Origin: Pelosinus sp. UFO1
GTDB lineage: Bacteria; Bacillota; Negativicutes; DSM-13327
Assembly: GCF_000725345.1 (NCBI RefSeq)
Contig: NZ_CP008852.1
Location: 2,385,693-2,449,692, forward strand
Direction: 5' to 3'
DNA length: 64,000 nt
A program made the position numbers and the translations under genes. How positions within the stretch are numbered: position 1 is the stretch's first letter; the number at the start of each line of letters is the position of its first letter. The notes beneath the pieces were generated by a model. The model was not told the origin of the DNA and ran no database searches. It worked only from the letters and a program-made list of their open reading frames with translations. Positions 18,300 through 26,583 of the stretch are shown here, in pieces.

Positions 18300-19400
18300 C
18301 TAGTATATTTTATTTGGAACTGTAATTTCTTTTAAGACACGAATGACAACATCTTCAGGAACTTGTTTACAGATACTGACCTGCCCAATCTCATTCAGCA
18401 ATACCCAATTAATCTTATTATCAACTACTTTTTTATCTCTATATAAAAGTGCAAATAATTCGGTTATGTTACATTCAGGTGCAGATAATGGTAATTTGAA
18501 TTTACTAATAGTATCTTTCAAATTGATAACAGTCATCTCACTGCACATGCCAAGATACTTGCTAATTAACGCTGCGCCATACATACCAATGGCTACAGCC
18601 TCGCCATGATTATAGATGGAAAAGCCCGTATTAGCCTCAATAGCATGGCCAATTGTATGTCCAAAGTTTAAAATCGCTCGCAATGAACTCTCTTGCTCAT
18701 CTTGTTCTACCACCCAGGCCTTTATTTCACAAGATCTACGGATAATTTCGGTTAAGGTACCTGGCTCTTTGTCCAAAATTTGTTGTACATTGTTATTCAG
18801 ATACATAAAGAAGTTTTTATCTGCGATGACACCGCATTTAATGACTTCTGCTAGGCCAGTGAATAATTCTCTATCGGGTAACGTATGCAGGCAATCAATA
18901 TCGATTACTACAGTTTTGGGCTGATAAAAAGCACCAATTAGATTCTTCCCTAGGGGATGATTAACTGCAACCTTTCCCCCGACACTTGAATCTACTTGCG
19001 AAAGCAGTGATGTTGGTACTTGAATAAAAGGAATACCTCTAAGATAAGTAGCTGCTACAAAACCTGATAAGTCACCAACTACTCCACCACCCAATGCAAG
19101 TATAGTTGAATTACGGTCAAGCCCTAAAGCTATGGCTTTTGTGTACAATTCCATAGCTGTATCAAGGCATTTTGAGTGCTCACCTGGTGAAATACAATGT
19201 AGCTCTACAATAAAACCAGATTGTTGTAATTGCTTTTTTAGTTCTAACCCATAAATATTTCCTACATTATGGTCTGAAATAATTAAAACTTTTTGATTTA
19301 CTTTCATATTTTGCATAAGTGTAGCAATTATGTTCTTGTTTGCCACATCAATAAAGATTTTGTAACTTCTGTTTCCTAAATTCACATTAACTTCTGCCAC
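18300..19400 (-). CDS. aroB: 3-dehydroquinate synthase AroB
   Basis: 366 residues. NAD-binding GGGVVGDLSGFVAATYLRG, the VPTSLLSQVDSSVGGKVAVN segment, and the metal ligands in NFGHTIGHAIE and NHGEAVAIGM identify AroB, the second step of the shikimate pathway. A GTG start at 19400 follows GGGAGG; it overlaps the aroK end by 14 bp, so the two are co-translated. Length is typical. Confidence 0.95.
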   Translation of the reverse strand: MAEVNVNLGNRSYKIFIDVANKNIIATLMQNMKVNQKVLIISDHNVGNIYGLELKKQLQQSGFIVELHCISPGEHSKCLDTAMELYTKAIALGLDRNSTILALGGGVVGDLSGFVAATYLRGIPFIQVPTSLLSQVDSSVGGKVAVNHPLGKNLIGAFYQPKTVVIDIDCLHTLPDRELFTGLAEVIKCGVIADKNFFMYLNNNVQQILDKEPGTLTEIIRRSCEIKAWVVEQDEQESSLRAILNFGHTIGHAIEANTGFSIYNHGEAVAIGMYGAALISKYLGMCSEMTVINLKDTISKFKLPLSAPECNITELFALLYRDKKVVDNKINWVLLNEIGQVSICKQVPEDVVIRVLKEITVPNKIY

Positions 19401-19920
19401 GCAAATAACCTCCCTGCCGTAAAAAAAACATGATTTCGTTAATTACCTGTTGTGGTGAACTATTACTCGTATCAATATGACAATCTGCTTTCTGATATAG
19501 TTCCATCCGCTCTTTCAGTAACTTATTAACAATTTGCTCTCGTTTTTCAAAATCATCAAGTAATGGACGAGTATTGCGTCTACCCGTTCTTTCTAGAATC
19601 GTTTCGGTAGAAGCAGTTAGGGCGATAATAACACCATTTCGTTTTAAACGGATCATATTCTCGGCTGATAGCACCACACCACCACCAGCTGCAATAACAG
19701 TACTATTATAGTGGGATAACCTGGCTATCATTGACCTTTCTTGTTGGCGAAAGTATGTTTCGCCGTAAGCATTAAAGATTTCACGAATGCTCATACCGTT
19801 TTCATATTCAATTTTCTTGTCGCTATCAATAAAGGGGCGACCTAGACGATTGGCCAAGAGTCTACCAATCGTTGTTTTCCCTGTTCCCATAAAACCTATC
19901 AATACAATATTTCTCATCAT
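19387..19920 (-). CDS. aroK: Shikimate kinase AroK
   Basis: 177 residues with the Walker A loop GFMGTGKTT at residues 8-16, the shikimate-binding FIDSDKKIE, the GGGVVL loop, and the adenine-binding RRNTRPLL lid segment. It phosphorylates shikimate at O3. It lies between the pil genes upstream and aroB downstream. A 33-codon frame with its own ribosome site ends one base before the aroK ATG. Confidence 0.95.
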   Translation of the reverse strand: MMRNIVLIGFMGTGKTTIGRLLANRLGRPFIDSDKKIEYENGMSIREIFNAYGETYFRQQERSMIARLSHYNSTVIAAGGGVVLSAENMIRLKRNGVIIALTASTETILERTGRRNTRPLLDDFEKREQIVNKLLKERMELYQKADCHIDTSNSSPQQVINEIMFFLRQGGYLRGRS

Positions 19921-19921
19921 A

Positions 19922-20023
19922 TTACCTACAAACTCGTTGGTAACAGTTATTAATCGTTATATCAATTGACATTTTTTTTGAAGCTTGTCTATAAGGTCTA
20001 CCTATAGTAATAATTTTTGTCAT
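19922..20023 (-). CDS. Small 33-residue frame directly upstream of aroK
   Basis: The ATG at 20023 follows GAGGTG at 7 nt, and the TAA is one base before the aroK ATG, so translation could be coupled. The peptide starts MTKIITIGRPYRQASKKM and is basic with no TM segment. The opening MTKIITIGR resembles the N-terminus of AAA_26 cytidylate-kinase-like proteins, so it may be a remnant, or a leader peptide for aroK. There is no aromatic-residue run that would suggest attenuation. Unrecognised otherwise. Confidence 0.4.
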   Translation of the reverse strand: MTKIITIGRPYRQASKKMSIDITINNCYQRVCR

Positions 20024-20072
20024 AGTAATTCACCTCAGCGAAAAATAAAGAAAACAATAAGACAAGCGATGT

Positions 20073-20113
20073 TGTTATTAATATTTCGTGATTAAATTTC
20101 ACTATTAATAACA
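20073..20113. repeat. Inverted repeat behind pilO
   Basis: TGTTATTAATA / TATTAATAACA (11 bp) with an inner GTGA / TCAC stem. No T tract follows, so it is either a weak terminator at the end of the pil transcript or a protein-binding site for aroK expression. Confidence 0.45.
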
Positions 20114-20186
20114 GCACCGCCTGTACTTTTTTCAAGGCTTGTGTATACTATTTTACTATATAATTGTAAATATATCTAAAGTTATT

Positions 20187-20771
20187 TCAATTATTTTTAA
20201 TATCTGTAGTTTTACTGCTTTCAGCAGGTACTCCAAAACTATAAATTTTAGCTAAAATTTTACTTTCTAAATTGTTTTTACCTGCTTGCATAGAAATGGT
20301 ATGTACATTTATAAAACGTAGTTCATTTTCAAGTTTATTTAAAAAGTTCATAGATTGTGCAAATGATCCACTTATCAGTATTTCAATAGCATATTCTCTA
20401 TAGCCTTCTTTGTTAGACGTTTGTGTTGGTTTGACATGACCAAGATGTACACCGCATCCCTTCGATAATTGTTCTATTTGTATAAGAAAATTACTAATAC
20501 CAGGATTATTCGGTAACATTGCATCAACATTTATAAACTTTTTATCTAATTCTAATGCAAATTGTTCAACATTTGGATGGAGTAATAAAAACTCCTCAAT
20601 TACTTTTACCTTTTGACGTTCTATATTAGATTGTGCTGTTAATTCTTCGATTTGACTCCATTGAGGCAAGAGTAAAAAAGAATATAAGAACCAAGTTGTA
20701 GCTGCTACACTTGCAATAAACAAAATAACTTTATCTTTATTTGATGTTTTATTCCATGAAAAAGAATTCAT
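20187..20771 (-). CDS. pilO: Type IV pilus inner-membrane assembly protein PilO
   Basis: 194 residues: short cytoplasmic N-terminus, one TM helix around residues 17-33 (ILFIASVAATTWFLYSFLL), then a coiled coil and a ferredoxin-like periplasmic domain with LPNNPGISNFLIQIEQL, characteristic of PilO. In the pilus machine PilM-PilN-PilO form the alignment complex that links the inner-membrane platform to the secretin. It is the last pil gene and overlaps pilN by one base. Confidence 0.88.
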   Translation of the reverse strand: MNSFSWNKTSNKDKVILFIASVAATTWFLYSFLLLPQWSQIEELTAQSNIERQKVKVIEEFLLLHPNVEQFALELDKKFINVDAMLPNNPGISNFLIQIEQLSKGCGVHLGHVKPTQTSNKEGYREYAIEILISGSFAQSMNFLNKLENELRFINVHTISMQAGKNNLESKILAKIYSFGVPAESSKTTDIKNN

Positions 20772-21304
20772 TATTGCATCCCCTTAAACTTTACCATTAT
20801 TTCAAATTTAACAATTGATAAAGTCCCATCACTTTCAACCTTGTTCAAATTTGGTTCGGTAAAAATAGGATCATTCTCTAAATTTTTCATTAATTGGGCT
20901 ACAGCGGGATAGGCTCCTGCCGAACCTTTAATATAGACGACACCTTTATCCGTATTGCTTAAATCAGTAAACCATAAATCCTGAGGCGTTATAGTTACTA
21001 AATGTTGTATAATGGAATACCAAGTGCTACGTCCTTTTGTTAAACTCACTACTAAATTATTTTTTTTATCATATAATTGCTGTTTGGCATCCAAATTAAT
21101 CATCTGGATTCTTGTTGGCTGCAACAATTCATATTGGTTACGAGTAGCTTGCAGTTCTTTTTCGATACTCCAGATTTTATAAGTATTATAACAATATAAA
21201 CTGCTAAACAGCAAAAGTAATAAGAAAATAGATATAATTAGAAATTGATTTATAGGCCACTTAGGTTGGCGCTCCGCAAGAGGTAAGAGATTGATGGTAT
21301 TCAT
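20771..21304 (-). CDS. pilN: Type IV pilus assembly protein PilN
   Basis: 177 residues. The short N-terminal motif INLLPLAERQP is the conserved peptide that docks on PilM; a TM helix follows around residues 22-42 and then a coiled coil and periplasmic domain. It overlaps pilM by 4 bp (ATGA) and pilO by 1 bp, indicating coupled translation of the alignment complex. Confidence 0.88.
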   Translation of the reverse strand: MNTINLLPLAERQPKWPINQFLIISIFLLLLLFSSLYCYNTYKIWSIEKELQATRNQYELLQPTRIQMINLDAKQQLYDKKNNLVVSLTKGRSTWYSIIQHLVTITPQDLWFTDLSNTDKGVVYIKGSAGAYPAVAQLMKNLENDPIFTEPNLNKVESDGTLSIVKFEIMVKFKGMQ

Positions 21305-22368
21305 CTCTCACCTCCTCGTAAGGATAAACCAATTGCAGTGCTTAATTGAGGTGCTATTTGTTGTAAGTGATTTTTATCAAAAGATGCTGGGATTTCTAAT
21401 TTTTCCAATGGGTCATGCAATACGATTGGTAAATCTAATTGTGTGGCCAAATAAGGAATCAAATTACTCATTTTTGAGCCACCACCTGTAATATACATCT
21501 TATCAATAATTGCTGCGTTATTTTGTAGCTGATAGTATTCAGCAGTGCGACGTATGTCTCTACAAAACTCAGTTAACAGTAACTTTAGTTGTTGATTTAC
21601 CTCAGCATATTTTCCCGTCATGTCTTCGTTAATCAAATCAAACTGTCCTTGTTTTACTTGCTCTGCTTCAGTATCTGTAAGCTCCTCTACTTCCATAATT
21701 ACCTCAGTCATACGTTCTCCACCAATCGGAATGTTGCGGATTACAGCAGGGCTACCATTTTGGAATATAGTAACTTGGGAAATCATTTTTCCAATATCAA
21801 TTATTATAGCATTTTCGGCATTAATAAAAGTACGATATAAAGCCATTGGTTCAACATCAACAGCGACTGGTACTAAGTCAACACTTCTAATAATAGTCGT
21901 AAGACTATTAATTAGTTCATGAGGAGCAGCCACTAATAAAACCTTTATTTCCGTCTCAATATCACCCTTACCTACGATAGAAAAATCAAAATAATAACTC
22001 TCAGGAGCATAGGGTATATATTTTTCTAAATCCCACTTAATTGCTTCTTGTAATTCTTCTTGCGTCATTACAGGGAAAACTAATTCTCGTGCAAACATTC
22101 CTCGGCCACCTACTGCGACAACAACATGCTTACTAGAAATTTTGATAGTGGCAAGCAATTTACTTAGAATATCACTTAAAAGGTTACTGTTAATGATACG
22201 CCCATCTTCAATGACTTTTGGTGGTAAGGTTTGAATACCAAAGTTTTTTAATACGGGTTGCTCTTTCGTCCATACGATTTCAACAACTTTTATGGCACCT
22301 GTACCAATATCAATACCAATCGTATTTGATGTCTTTTTTAATAAAAATCTTTCGATTTTTTTCCACAT
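21301..22368 (-). CDS. pilM: Type IV pilus assembly ATPase-like protein PilM
   Basis: About 355 residues with an actin-like fold: IGIDIGTGAIKVVEI near the N-terminus, AIIIDIGKMISQVTIF in the middle, and MYITGGGSKMSNLIPYL near the C-terminus are the phosphate and adenosine loops. PilM is a cytoplasmic partner of the PilN N-terminal peptide. I prefer the ATG at 22368 (AGGTG 6 nt upstream) over a GTG nine bases earlier. Length is standard. Confidence 0.9.
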   Translation of the reverse strand: MWKKIERFLLKKTSNTIGIDIGTGAIKVVEIVWTKEQPVLKNFGIQTLPPKVIEDGRIINSNLLSDILSKLLATIKISSKHVVVAVGGRGMFARELVFPVMTQEELQEAIKWDLEKYIPYAPESYYFDFSIVGKGDIETEIKVLLVAAPHELINSLTTIIRSVDLVPVAVDVEPMALYRTFINAENAIIIDIGKMISQVTIFQNGSPAVIRNIPIGGERMTEVIMEVEELTDTEAEQVKQGQFDLINEDMTGKYAEVNQQLKLLLTEFCRDIRRTAEYYQLQNNAAIIDKMYITGGGSKMSNLIPYLATQLDLPIVLHDPLEKLEIPASFDKNHLQQIAPQLSTAIGLSLRGGER

Positions 22369-22377
22369 AATACTCAC

Positions 22378-22650
22378 CTATTTTTCCGCATGATGGGGTT
22401 GCTTTTTCACTATTTTAATGGCTTGGGTAATAGCAGATACGACATCGACGTGAAACTGTTGGTCCAATGAACTTATTTTAGTATAGGTTTCACCTGTAGA
22501 AGTTGCAACATAACGAGTCGGCAAAGCATTCAGAGCTAAGGCGGCAATATCATACTGGCATCGCTGGCAAGTACACATAGTAGGGTTTGCCTGAATAACA
22601 ATCTCAAGTTTTTCCATAACTAGTTTTTCCATATAATTTTTAAGTTCCAT
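22378..22650 (-). CDS. ComFB-family protein with CxCxxC cluster, inside the pil operon
   Basis: About 90 residues. It has MELKNYMEKLVMEKLE, then CTCQRCQYDIAALALN and LPTRYVATSTG, which match the ComFB (late competence) domain. ComFB-type proteins in cyanobacteria have been described as cyclic-dinucleotide receptors acting on pili and competence; that role here is inference. The ATG at 22650 is chosen because AAGGAG stands 9 nt upstream; an earlier in-frame GTG-type start overlaps the PilX-like gene and lacks a site. It lies between the prepilin genes and pilM, with an HD-GYP gene 9 kb downstream. Confidence 0.75.
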   Translation of the reverse strand: MELKNYMEKLVMEKLEIVIQANPTMCTCQRCQYDIAALALNALPTRYVATSTGETYTKISSLDQQFHVDVVSAITQAIKIVKKQPHHAEK

Positions 22651-22663
22651 AATACACATCTCC

Positions 22664-23716
22664 TTAATAATCCCAAGTAATTTCAAAAGGACTTGCTATG
22701 TCAGTTGGCAGATTGAAAAATTGTATAATATTGTTATCATAAATAACAGTGGCATCCTCTACATTAAGTTTTCCACCGACAGAAATACAGCCTGTAATTT
22801 CTGCACTCGTATCAATTTGCCCATTACCTTTCGCTAATAAGATAGCTTTGTTTAGGATAGCATGATCTGAGATGATAATATTTCCACCTGCAACTATCAT
22901 AATATTGCCGAGTATTTGAGATTTTGTATCAATTATGACATTGTTTTTCACGTAGATTAAACCGTTTCCTAGTAAGTAGCTATTATTTTTCATAATAAAA
23001 TTGTCATTTGCAAATGATAGGTTATCAGTTAGAGTATAAGTTTGTCCATCAAGAAAATCATGCAAAAGGCTACTATTCCTATAGTCATTTTCATTGTAAG
23101 CAGGTATTTTAATAATTGGTACATTATAGTTTATCATACCATTTATTGTTGTTTCATTGTAACTTATTTTAGTAGAATCCCGAATAAATATATCACCGAT
23201 TATTTCACAATTGTTACTCAAAGTAATGTTGTCATTACTACGGAGTGATCCAGTAATCATAGTGTTCGTAATGCTTAAATTGGCAGTGGAGAACAAAGCA
23301 TAATTAAAAACACTACTAGCTACTACTGGTAAAAGCACCTTGCCAATAATTTGGCGTTTTGCTTTATTAACTGTTCCAATGGATCGAATGAGGCGTACAT
23401 TTTTGTTAGTAGTTTTAGAATCCGGTCCTATTTTAACATTATAACTTCCAATTGGTGATAACGTACCAAGAATTTCGAACGTGGTTATAAAATCCTTGCT
23501 CTCAGTTTGGCTTTTGAATTCATCATCTATTTTTAGCTTAGTAATAGCCCATTGTATTCCAGCCTCAGCTACGTATTGTGCAGCAACTCCATCTCGATGA
23601 TTCGTTGCTATTTCCAACTCTATTCTGCTGCGTGTCATCATGCCAAGGCCTATTAGTCCTAATAACATCATAGCAATAATCCCTAACAATGCTGCCGAAC
23701 CTCGCTTATTGTTCAT
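22664..23716 (-). CDS. PilX-like pilus protein with long repetitive beta region
   Basis: About 350 residues. The N-terminus NNKRGSAALLGIIAMMLLGLIGLGMMTRSRIELE is a prepilin-like hydrophobic helix without the canonical GFTLxE processing site, as in PilX proteins. The remainder is rich in short Asn/Ile/Gly turns (ITNTMITGSLRSNDNITLSNNCEIIGD and on), reminiscent of a bactofilin-like or right-handed beta-helix fold. It could be a minor pilin that carries a rigid beta-helical tip. Start at 23716 is supported by GGTGG 8 nt upstream. It overlaps the PilW-like gene by 11 bp. Confidence 0.75.
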   Translation of the reverse strand: MNNKRGSAALLGIIAMMLLGLIGLGMMTRSRIELEIATNHRDGVAAQYVAEAGIQWAITKLKIDDEFKSQTESKDFITTFEILGTLSPIGSYNVKIGPDSKTTNKNVRLIRSIGTVNKAKRQIIGKVLLPVVASSVFNYALFSTANLSITNTMITGSLRSNDNITLSNNCEIIGDIFIRDSTKISYNETTINGMINYNVPIIKIPAYNENDYRNSSLLHDFLDGQTYTLTDNLSFANDNFIMKNNSYLLGNGLIYVKNNVIIDTKSQILGNIMIVAGGNIIISDHAILNKAILLAKGNGQIDTSAEITGCISVGGKLNVEDATVIYDNNIIQFFNLPTDIASPFEITWDY

Positions 23717-24242
23717 TAAGCATGCCACCTTTATTTAAAGGGTAACAGGCTGTATGAAGCAGCTTTTTTTCGCCAGTATTCTCGTCAGTTGTTTCTAATG
23801 TTATCATTACCGCTTTTGGATTTTCACTCTCCGGATAAGCAAGAAAATCTAAGTTGGTTACAAAATTTTCTGTTATCGGATTACTGGATATCCCCCCTGC
23901 AGGTTTTGTCTTAGTTTTATCTATAATAATATATATGGTTTTGGAATGAGTTCCGCCACCTAATTGAAAGGTATTATTTTCCCCACTTGGTTTGGTAATA
24001 AGTAAAGAGGATTTATTCTTAAAAGTGATTTGCTGAGCATAGCGTATTTCTCGAGCTATACTATCCATTGCTAGGCGTGCTGTTTGCTGAATATTCTCTT
24101 GATTTCTATTAAATATCCAAAGTCTTAAAGATTCGGAAAACAAATCTGCGATACCAGAAAGTAACGTAAGCATTAGCGTGATACTAATTAATAATTCTAC
24201 TAGAGTCAATCCATCTTGTGCAGTAAGGTATGCTTTTTTCAT
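23706..24242 (-). CDS. Minor prepilin, PilW-like
   Basis: 178 residues with a type IV prepilin leader AYLTAQDG followed by LTLVELLISITLMLTLLSG; glycine at -1 and glutamate at +5 are present, so PilD should process it. The soluble part ends in a large beta-rich domain. It follows two other small prepilins and precedes the PilX-like gene, the order common for minor pilins that prime pilus assembly. The ATG has AGAGGTGG upstream. Confidence 0.8.
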   Translation of the reverse strand: MKKAYLTAQDGLTLVELLISITLMLTLLSGIADLFSESLRLWIFNRNQENIQQTARLAMDSIAREIRYAQQITFKNKSSLLITKPSGENNTFQLGGGTHSKTIYIIIDKTKTKPAGGISSNPITENFVTNLDFLAYPESENPKAVMITLETTDENTGEKKLLHTACYPLNKGGMLNEQ

Positions 24243-24274
24243 GGGACACCACCTCTTTTGCTAACAAAATGCTA

Positions 24275-24676
24275 TTAGTTAAGGGTAGGATAAAATGCAA
24301 CAAACTGTAGATTGCACTCTCTATTCCTCTCCTTCCAAGAAGCAATAATATTCACCTGCACAAGATGACTGTCTAGTGTAGATAAAGTTGCTTGTGAGGT
24401 TAATGTGTATTTTGATGGTGGTAGTAAACGATTTACTTGCCACGGTATTTGACAAGGCAGTGCCAGCTCTGCCCAATATTCAGGAGATTTAGTTTTTAAT
24501 AATTCTAATTGTTGTTGCATGAGATTCGCAGCACGGGTATAGTCAGCAGCTTCAGCACTGGTCTGTATTGATTGCGTAAACAAACCAGAAATTGGTACTA
24601 AGGCTACACAGACAAGAAAAATTGCGATTATCACATCAGCTAACATGAACCCCCGATTTTCCTTCAGAACATTCAT
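24275..24676 (-). CDS. Minor prepilin, PilV/GspI-like
   Basis: 133 residues. The leader MNVLKENRG is followed by FMLADVIIAIFLVCVALVPISGLF: glycine at the cleavage site, but the usual +5 glutamate is replaced by aspartate (FMLAD), which is unusual though tolerated in some minor pilins. Its C-terminal domain is short and beta-rich. It lies between the FimT-like and PilW-like genes. GGGGGAGG stands before the ATG. Confidence 0.75.
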   Translation of the reverse strand: MNVLKENRGFMLADVIIAIFLVCVALVPISGLFTQSIQTSAEAADYTRAANLMQQQLELLKTKSPEYWAELALPCQIPWQVNRLLPPSKYTLTSQATLSTLDSHLVQVNIIASWKERNRECNLQFVAFYPTLN

Positions 24677-24691
24677 ATGAGTACCTCCCCC

Positions 24692-25153
24692 TTATTCTTC
24701 AGGTTGTGTACTTATAGAGCTACTGATACGCACTCGTCCAGTGACTGGCGCAAGAATAACATACTTCGACTCTTTTAGTTTAGGGCTATAAAGAGCAACT
24801 GATTGCGCACTATTTTTAGGTGCTCCATTCAAGCTAAAAGAAATAGAGGAAAACTGCCCGGATAAATTTACTGATGGTGGAAAGGTAACAGCTTTTATTC
24901 TTTGGGTATTCGCAGTAATATAATAGCCATAAGGAGCCGTATATTTAAAAATTAATACATAAGCAGTTGTATCTACACCCGAATTTATAGATATCTGCTG
25001 TAACCAACGAATGTCTGCAACTAATTGACGAGTGCTATTCTCAAGCTCTTGTTTTGCTAAGGATTGACCAATTGTTGGCACTGCCATACTAGAAAAAATG
25101 CTGAGTATAGCAATACATAGCAGAAGTTCAATAAGGGTTACACCTCGTTGCAT
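24692..25153 (-). CDS. Minor prepilin, FimT/GspH-like
   Basis: About 153 residues. The leader is very short (MQRG) and is followed by VTLIELLLCIAILSIFSSM, with glutamate at +5. The C-terminal region with SVALYSPKLKES and VTGRVRISS resembles the GspH/FimT domain. I use the ATG at 25153 with AAGGTGG 9 nt upstream; an earlier start at 25192 lies inside pilD and would give an unusually long leader. Confidence 0.8.
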   Translation of the reverse strand: MQRGVTLIELLLCIAILSIFSSMAVPTIGQSLAKQELENSTRQLVADIRWLQQISINSGVDTTAYVLIFKYTAPYGYYITANTQRIKAVTFPPSVNLSGQFSSISFSLNGAPKNSAQSVALYSPKLKESKYVILAPVTGRVRISSSISTQPEE

Positions 25154-25170
25154 GGGATATAGCCACCTTA

Positions 25171-25917
25171 TTATAATCGTTCCAAATACCAAGTAATAAT
25201 TTCATTTCCGTATAAGCTACTAATTAAGGCACCTAGGGCGATAAAGGGACCAAAGGGTATGAAATCTTTACGGTTTTTTAACTTAAAAGCTAATAATAAT
25301 AAGCCGCCTACACCACCAATTATAAAAGATAATAGTAAGGTTAGAAGTAAGTATTGCCATCCCAACCAAATACCAAGAGCTGCAGCAAACTTAATATCGC
25401 CGCCTCCCATGCCACCACGGCTGATTACGGCAATGAAAAGTAATAATCCACCACCAAGGAAACTGGCGATAATCATGTCCCAGATGTCTAGGCTATTTGT
25501 CCACAAATTTATAACAACACCAGCCCCAAATAGCCATAGTAAAACTTTGTCTAATATAAGTTGGTGATCATAGTCAATGAAAGTAATAACAAGTAAAAAG
25601 GATGTAAGAATAAGGGTTTTGAAAAGTTCTAAAGAGATCCCCAATATATACAGACACCAGACAAAAAGGCCTGCGGTCAATATTTCTACGATAGGATAGC
25701 GCGACGAAAAGGAAACACCACAATAGCGGCAACGACCGCGGGATAAATGATAACTAAGGACAGGAATTAGATCCCATGGTTTAAGATGTGTATTGCATGT
25801 CATACAGTGAGAAGAAGGCGTAAGGATAGATTGGTTTTGCGGTAGACGGTAGATGCAGACGTTGAGGAAGCTACCAATGATGAGACCTAGAGTAAAGAAA
25901 AATAGTTCAATATACAA
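25171..25917 (-). CDS. pilD: Prepilin peptidase PilD (leader peptidase / N-methyltransferase)
   Basis: About 248 residues, A24 aspartic peptidase. The N-terminal methyltransferase part has GSFLNVCIYRLP and two zinc-type cysteine pairs (CMTC and CRYC); the catalytic aspartates are in FIDYDHQLILD and GGGDIKFAAALG. It cleaves and N-methylates the major and minor prepilins encoded around it. The start is set at the TTG at 25917 because AAGGAG is 7 nt upstream; a TTG at 25935 precedes that ribosome site. It overlaps the following FimT-like frame only if the long form of that gene is used. Confidence 0.92.
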   Translation of the reverse strand: MYIELFFFTLGLIIGSFLNVCIYRLPQNQSILTPSSHCMTCNTHLKPWDLIPVLSYHLSRGRCRYCGVSFSSRYPIVEILTAGLFVWCLYILGISLELFKTLILTSFLLVITFIDYDHQLILDKVLLWLFGAGVVINLWTNSLDIWDMIIASFLGGGLLLFIAVISRGGMGGGDIKFAAALGIWLGWQYLLLTLLLSFIIGGVGGLLLLAFKLKNRKDFIPFGPFIALGALISSLYGNEIITWYLERL

Positions 25918-25980
25918 TTGAATTCTCCTTAGCAATTTTATCTATTAAAATGCAAATAAATACTATAAATCTGTCAAGAA

Positions 25981-26018
25981 AACCATCAAGGCGACTACAA
26001 GAAGCCGCCTTGATGGGA
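25981..26018 (-). terminator. Terminator behind the major pilin gene
   Basis: Perfect 11-bp stem CCATCAAGGCG / CGCCTTGATGG (25983-26016) followed on the minus strand by TTTTCTTG. Placed directly after the pilin, it would give an abundant short pilin transcript with partial readthrough into pilD. Confidence 0.88.
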
Positions 26019-26067
26019 TATTGTTTCTAGTTGAAAATATTTCTCAACTTCCCACAGACGAATATAT

Positions 26068-26496
26068 TTACTGTATCGCTTCACTGCCTGGAGATTTAGT
26101 GGCAGTACCTGCCGAATTTTTTCCTGATAATTTGTATGAAGAACTTGAAGCTACTGTTGATCCACTTGCTGCTCCTTCATCTGTAGGTGTATAACTCATA
26201 TCTTCACCTTTAGCATCTTTAGGAACTTCGGCTATAAGTTTATCTGTAACTAAAGTAGCCAAGGTTGCAGGATATTTTTTAGGAGTAGTGGTTGAGTTAG
26301 CATAGCTCATCATTAGTGCGCCGTCGAGAGTTCGTAAATCAGCTGTCAGCTTAGCATCTTTTGCTGACGCTGTTGCACCGGTCATTTTAGGTATGGCAAT
26401 TGTAGCTAAAATACCAATTATTGCAATTACTACCATCAACTCTACTAATGTGAACCCTTTTTGATTTTTCATTTTTTTTCTTAAATTGATTAACAT
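26068..26496 (-). CDS. pilA: Major type IV pilin
   Basis: About 142 residues; leader MLINLRKKMKNQKG followed by FTLVELMVVIAIIGILATIAIPKM, the canonical processing site with +1 Phe and +5 Glu. The C-terminal domain is small, Ser/Thr/Ala-rich and has no cysteine pair. I set the start at 26496 where GAGG lies 8 nt upstream; the longer frame from 26562 would add 22 residues. A strong terminator follows. Position after pilB-pilT-pilC and the sharp terminator support the main subunit role. Confidence 0.88.
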   Translation of the reverse strand: MLINLRKKMKNQKGFTLVELMVVIAIIGILATIAIPKMTGATASAKDAKLTADLRTLDGALMMSYANSTTTPKKYPATLATLVTDKLIAEVPKDAKGEDMSYTPTDEGAASGSTVASSSSYKLSGKNSAGTATKSPGSEAIQ

Positions 26497-26583
26497 AGAT
26501 TTACCTCTTTTCAATTTTTTATAAATATCAACAATTATTGTAATCCGAATGAAACGATTCACCTCCTTACATTAAAACAAATT

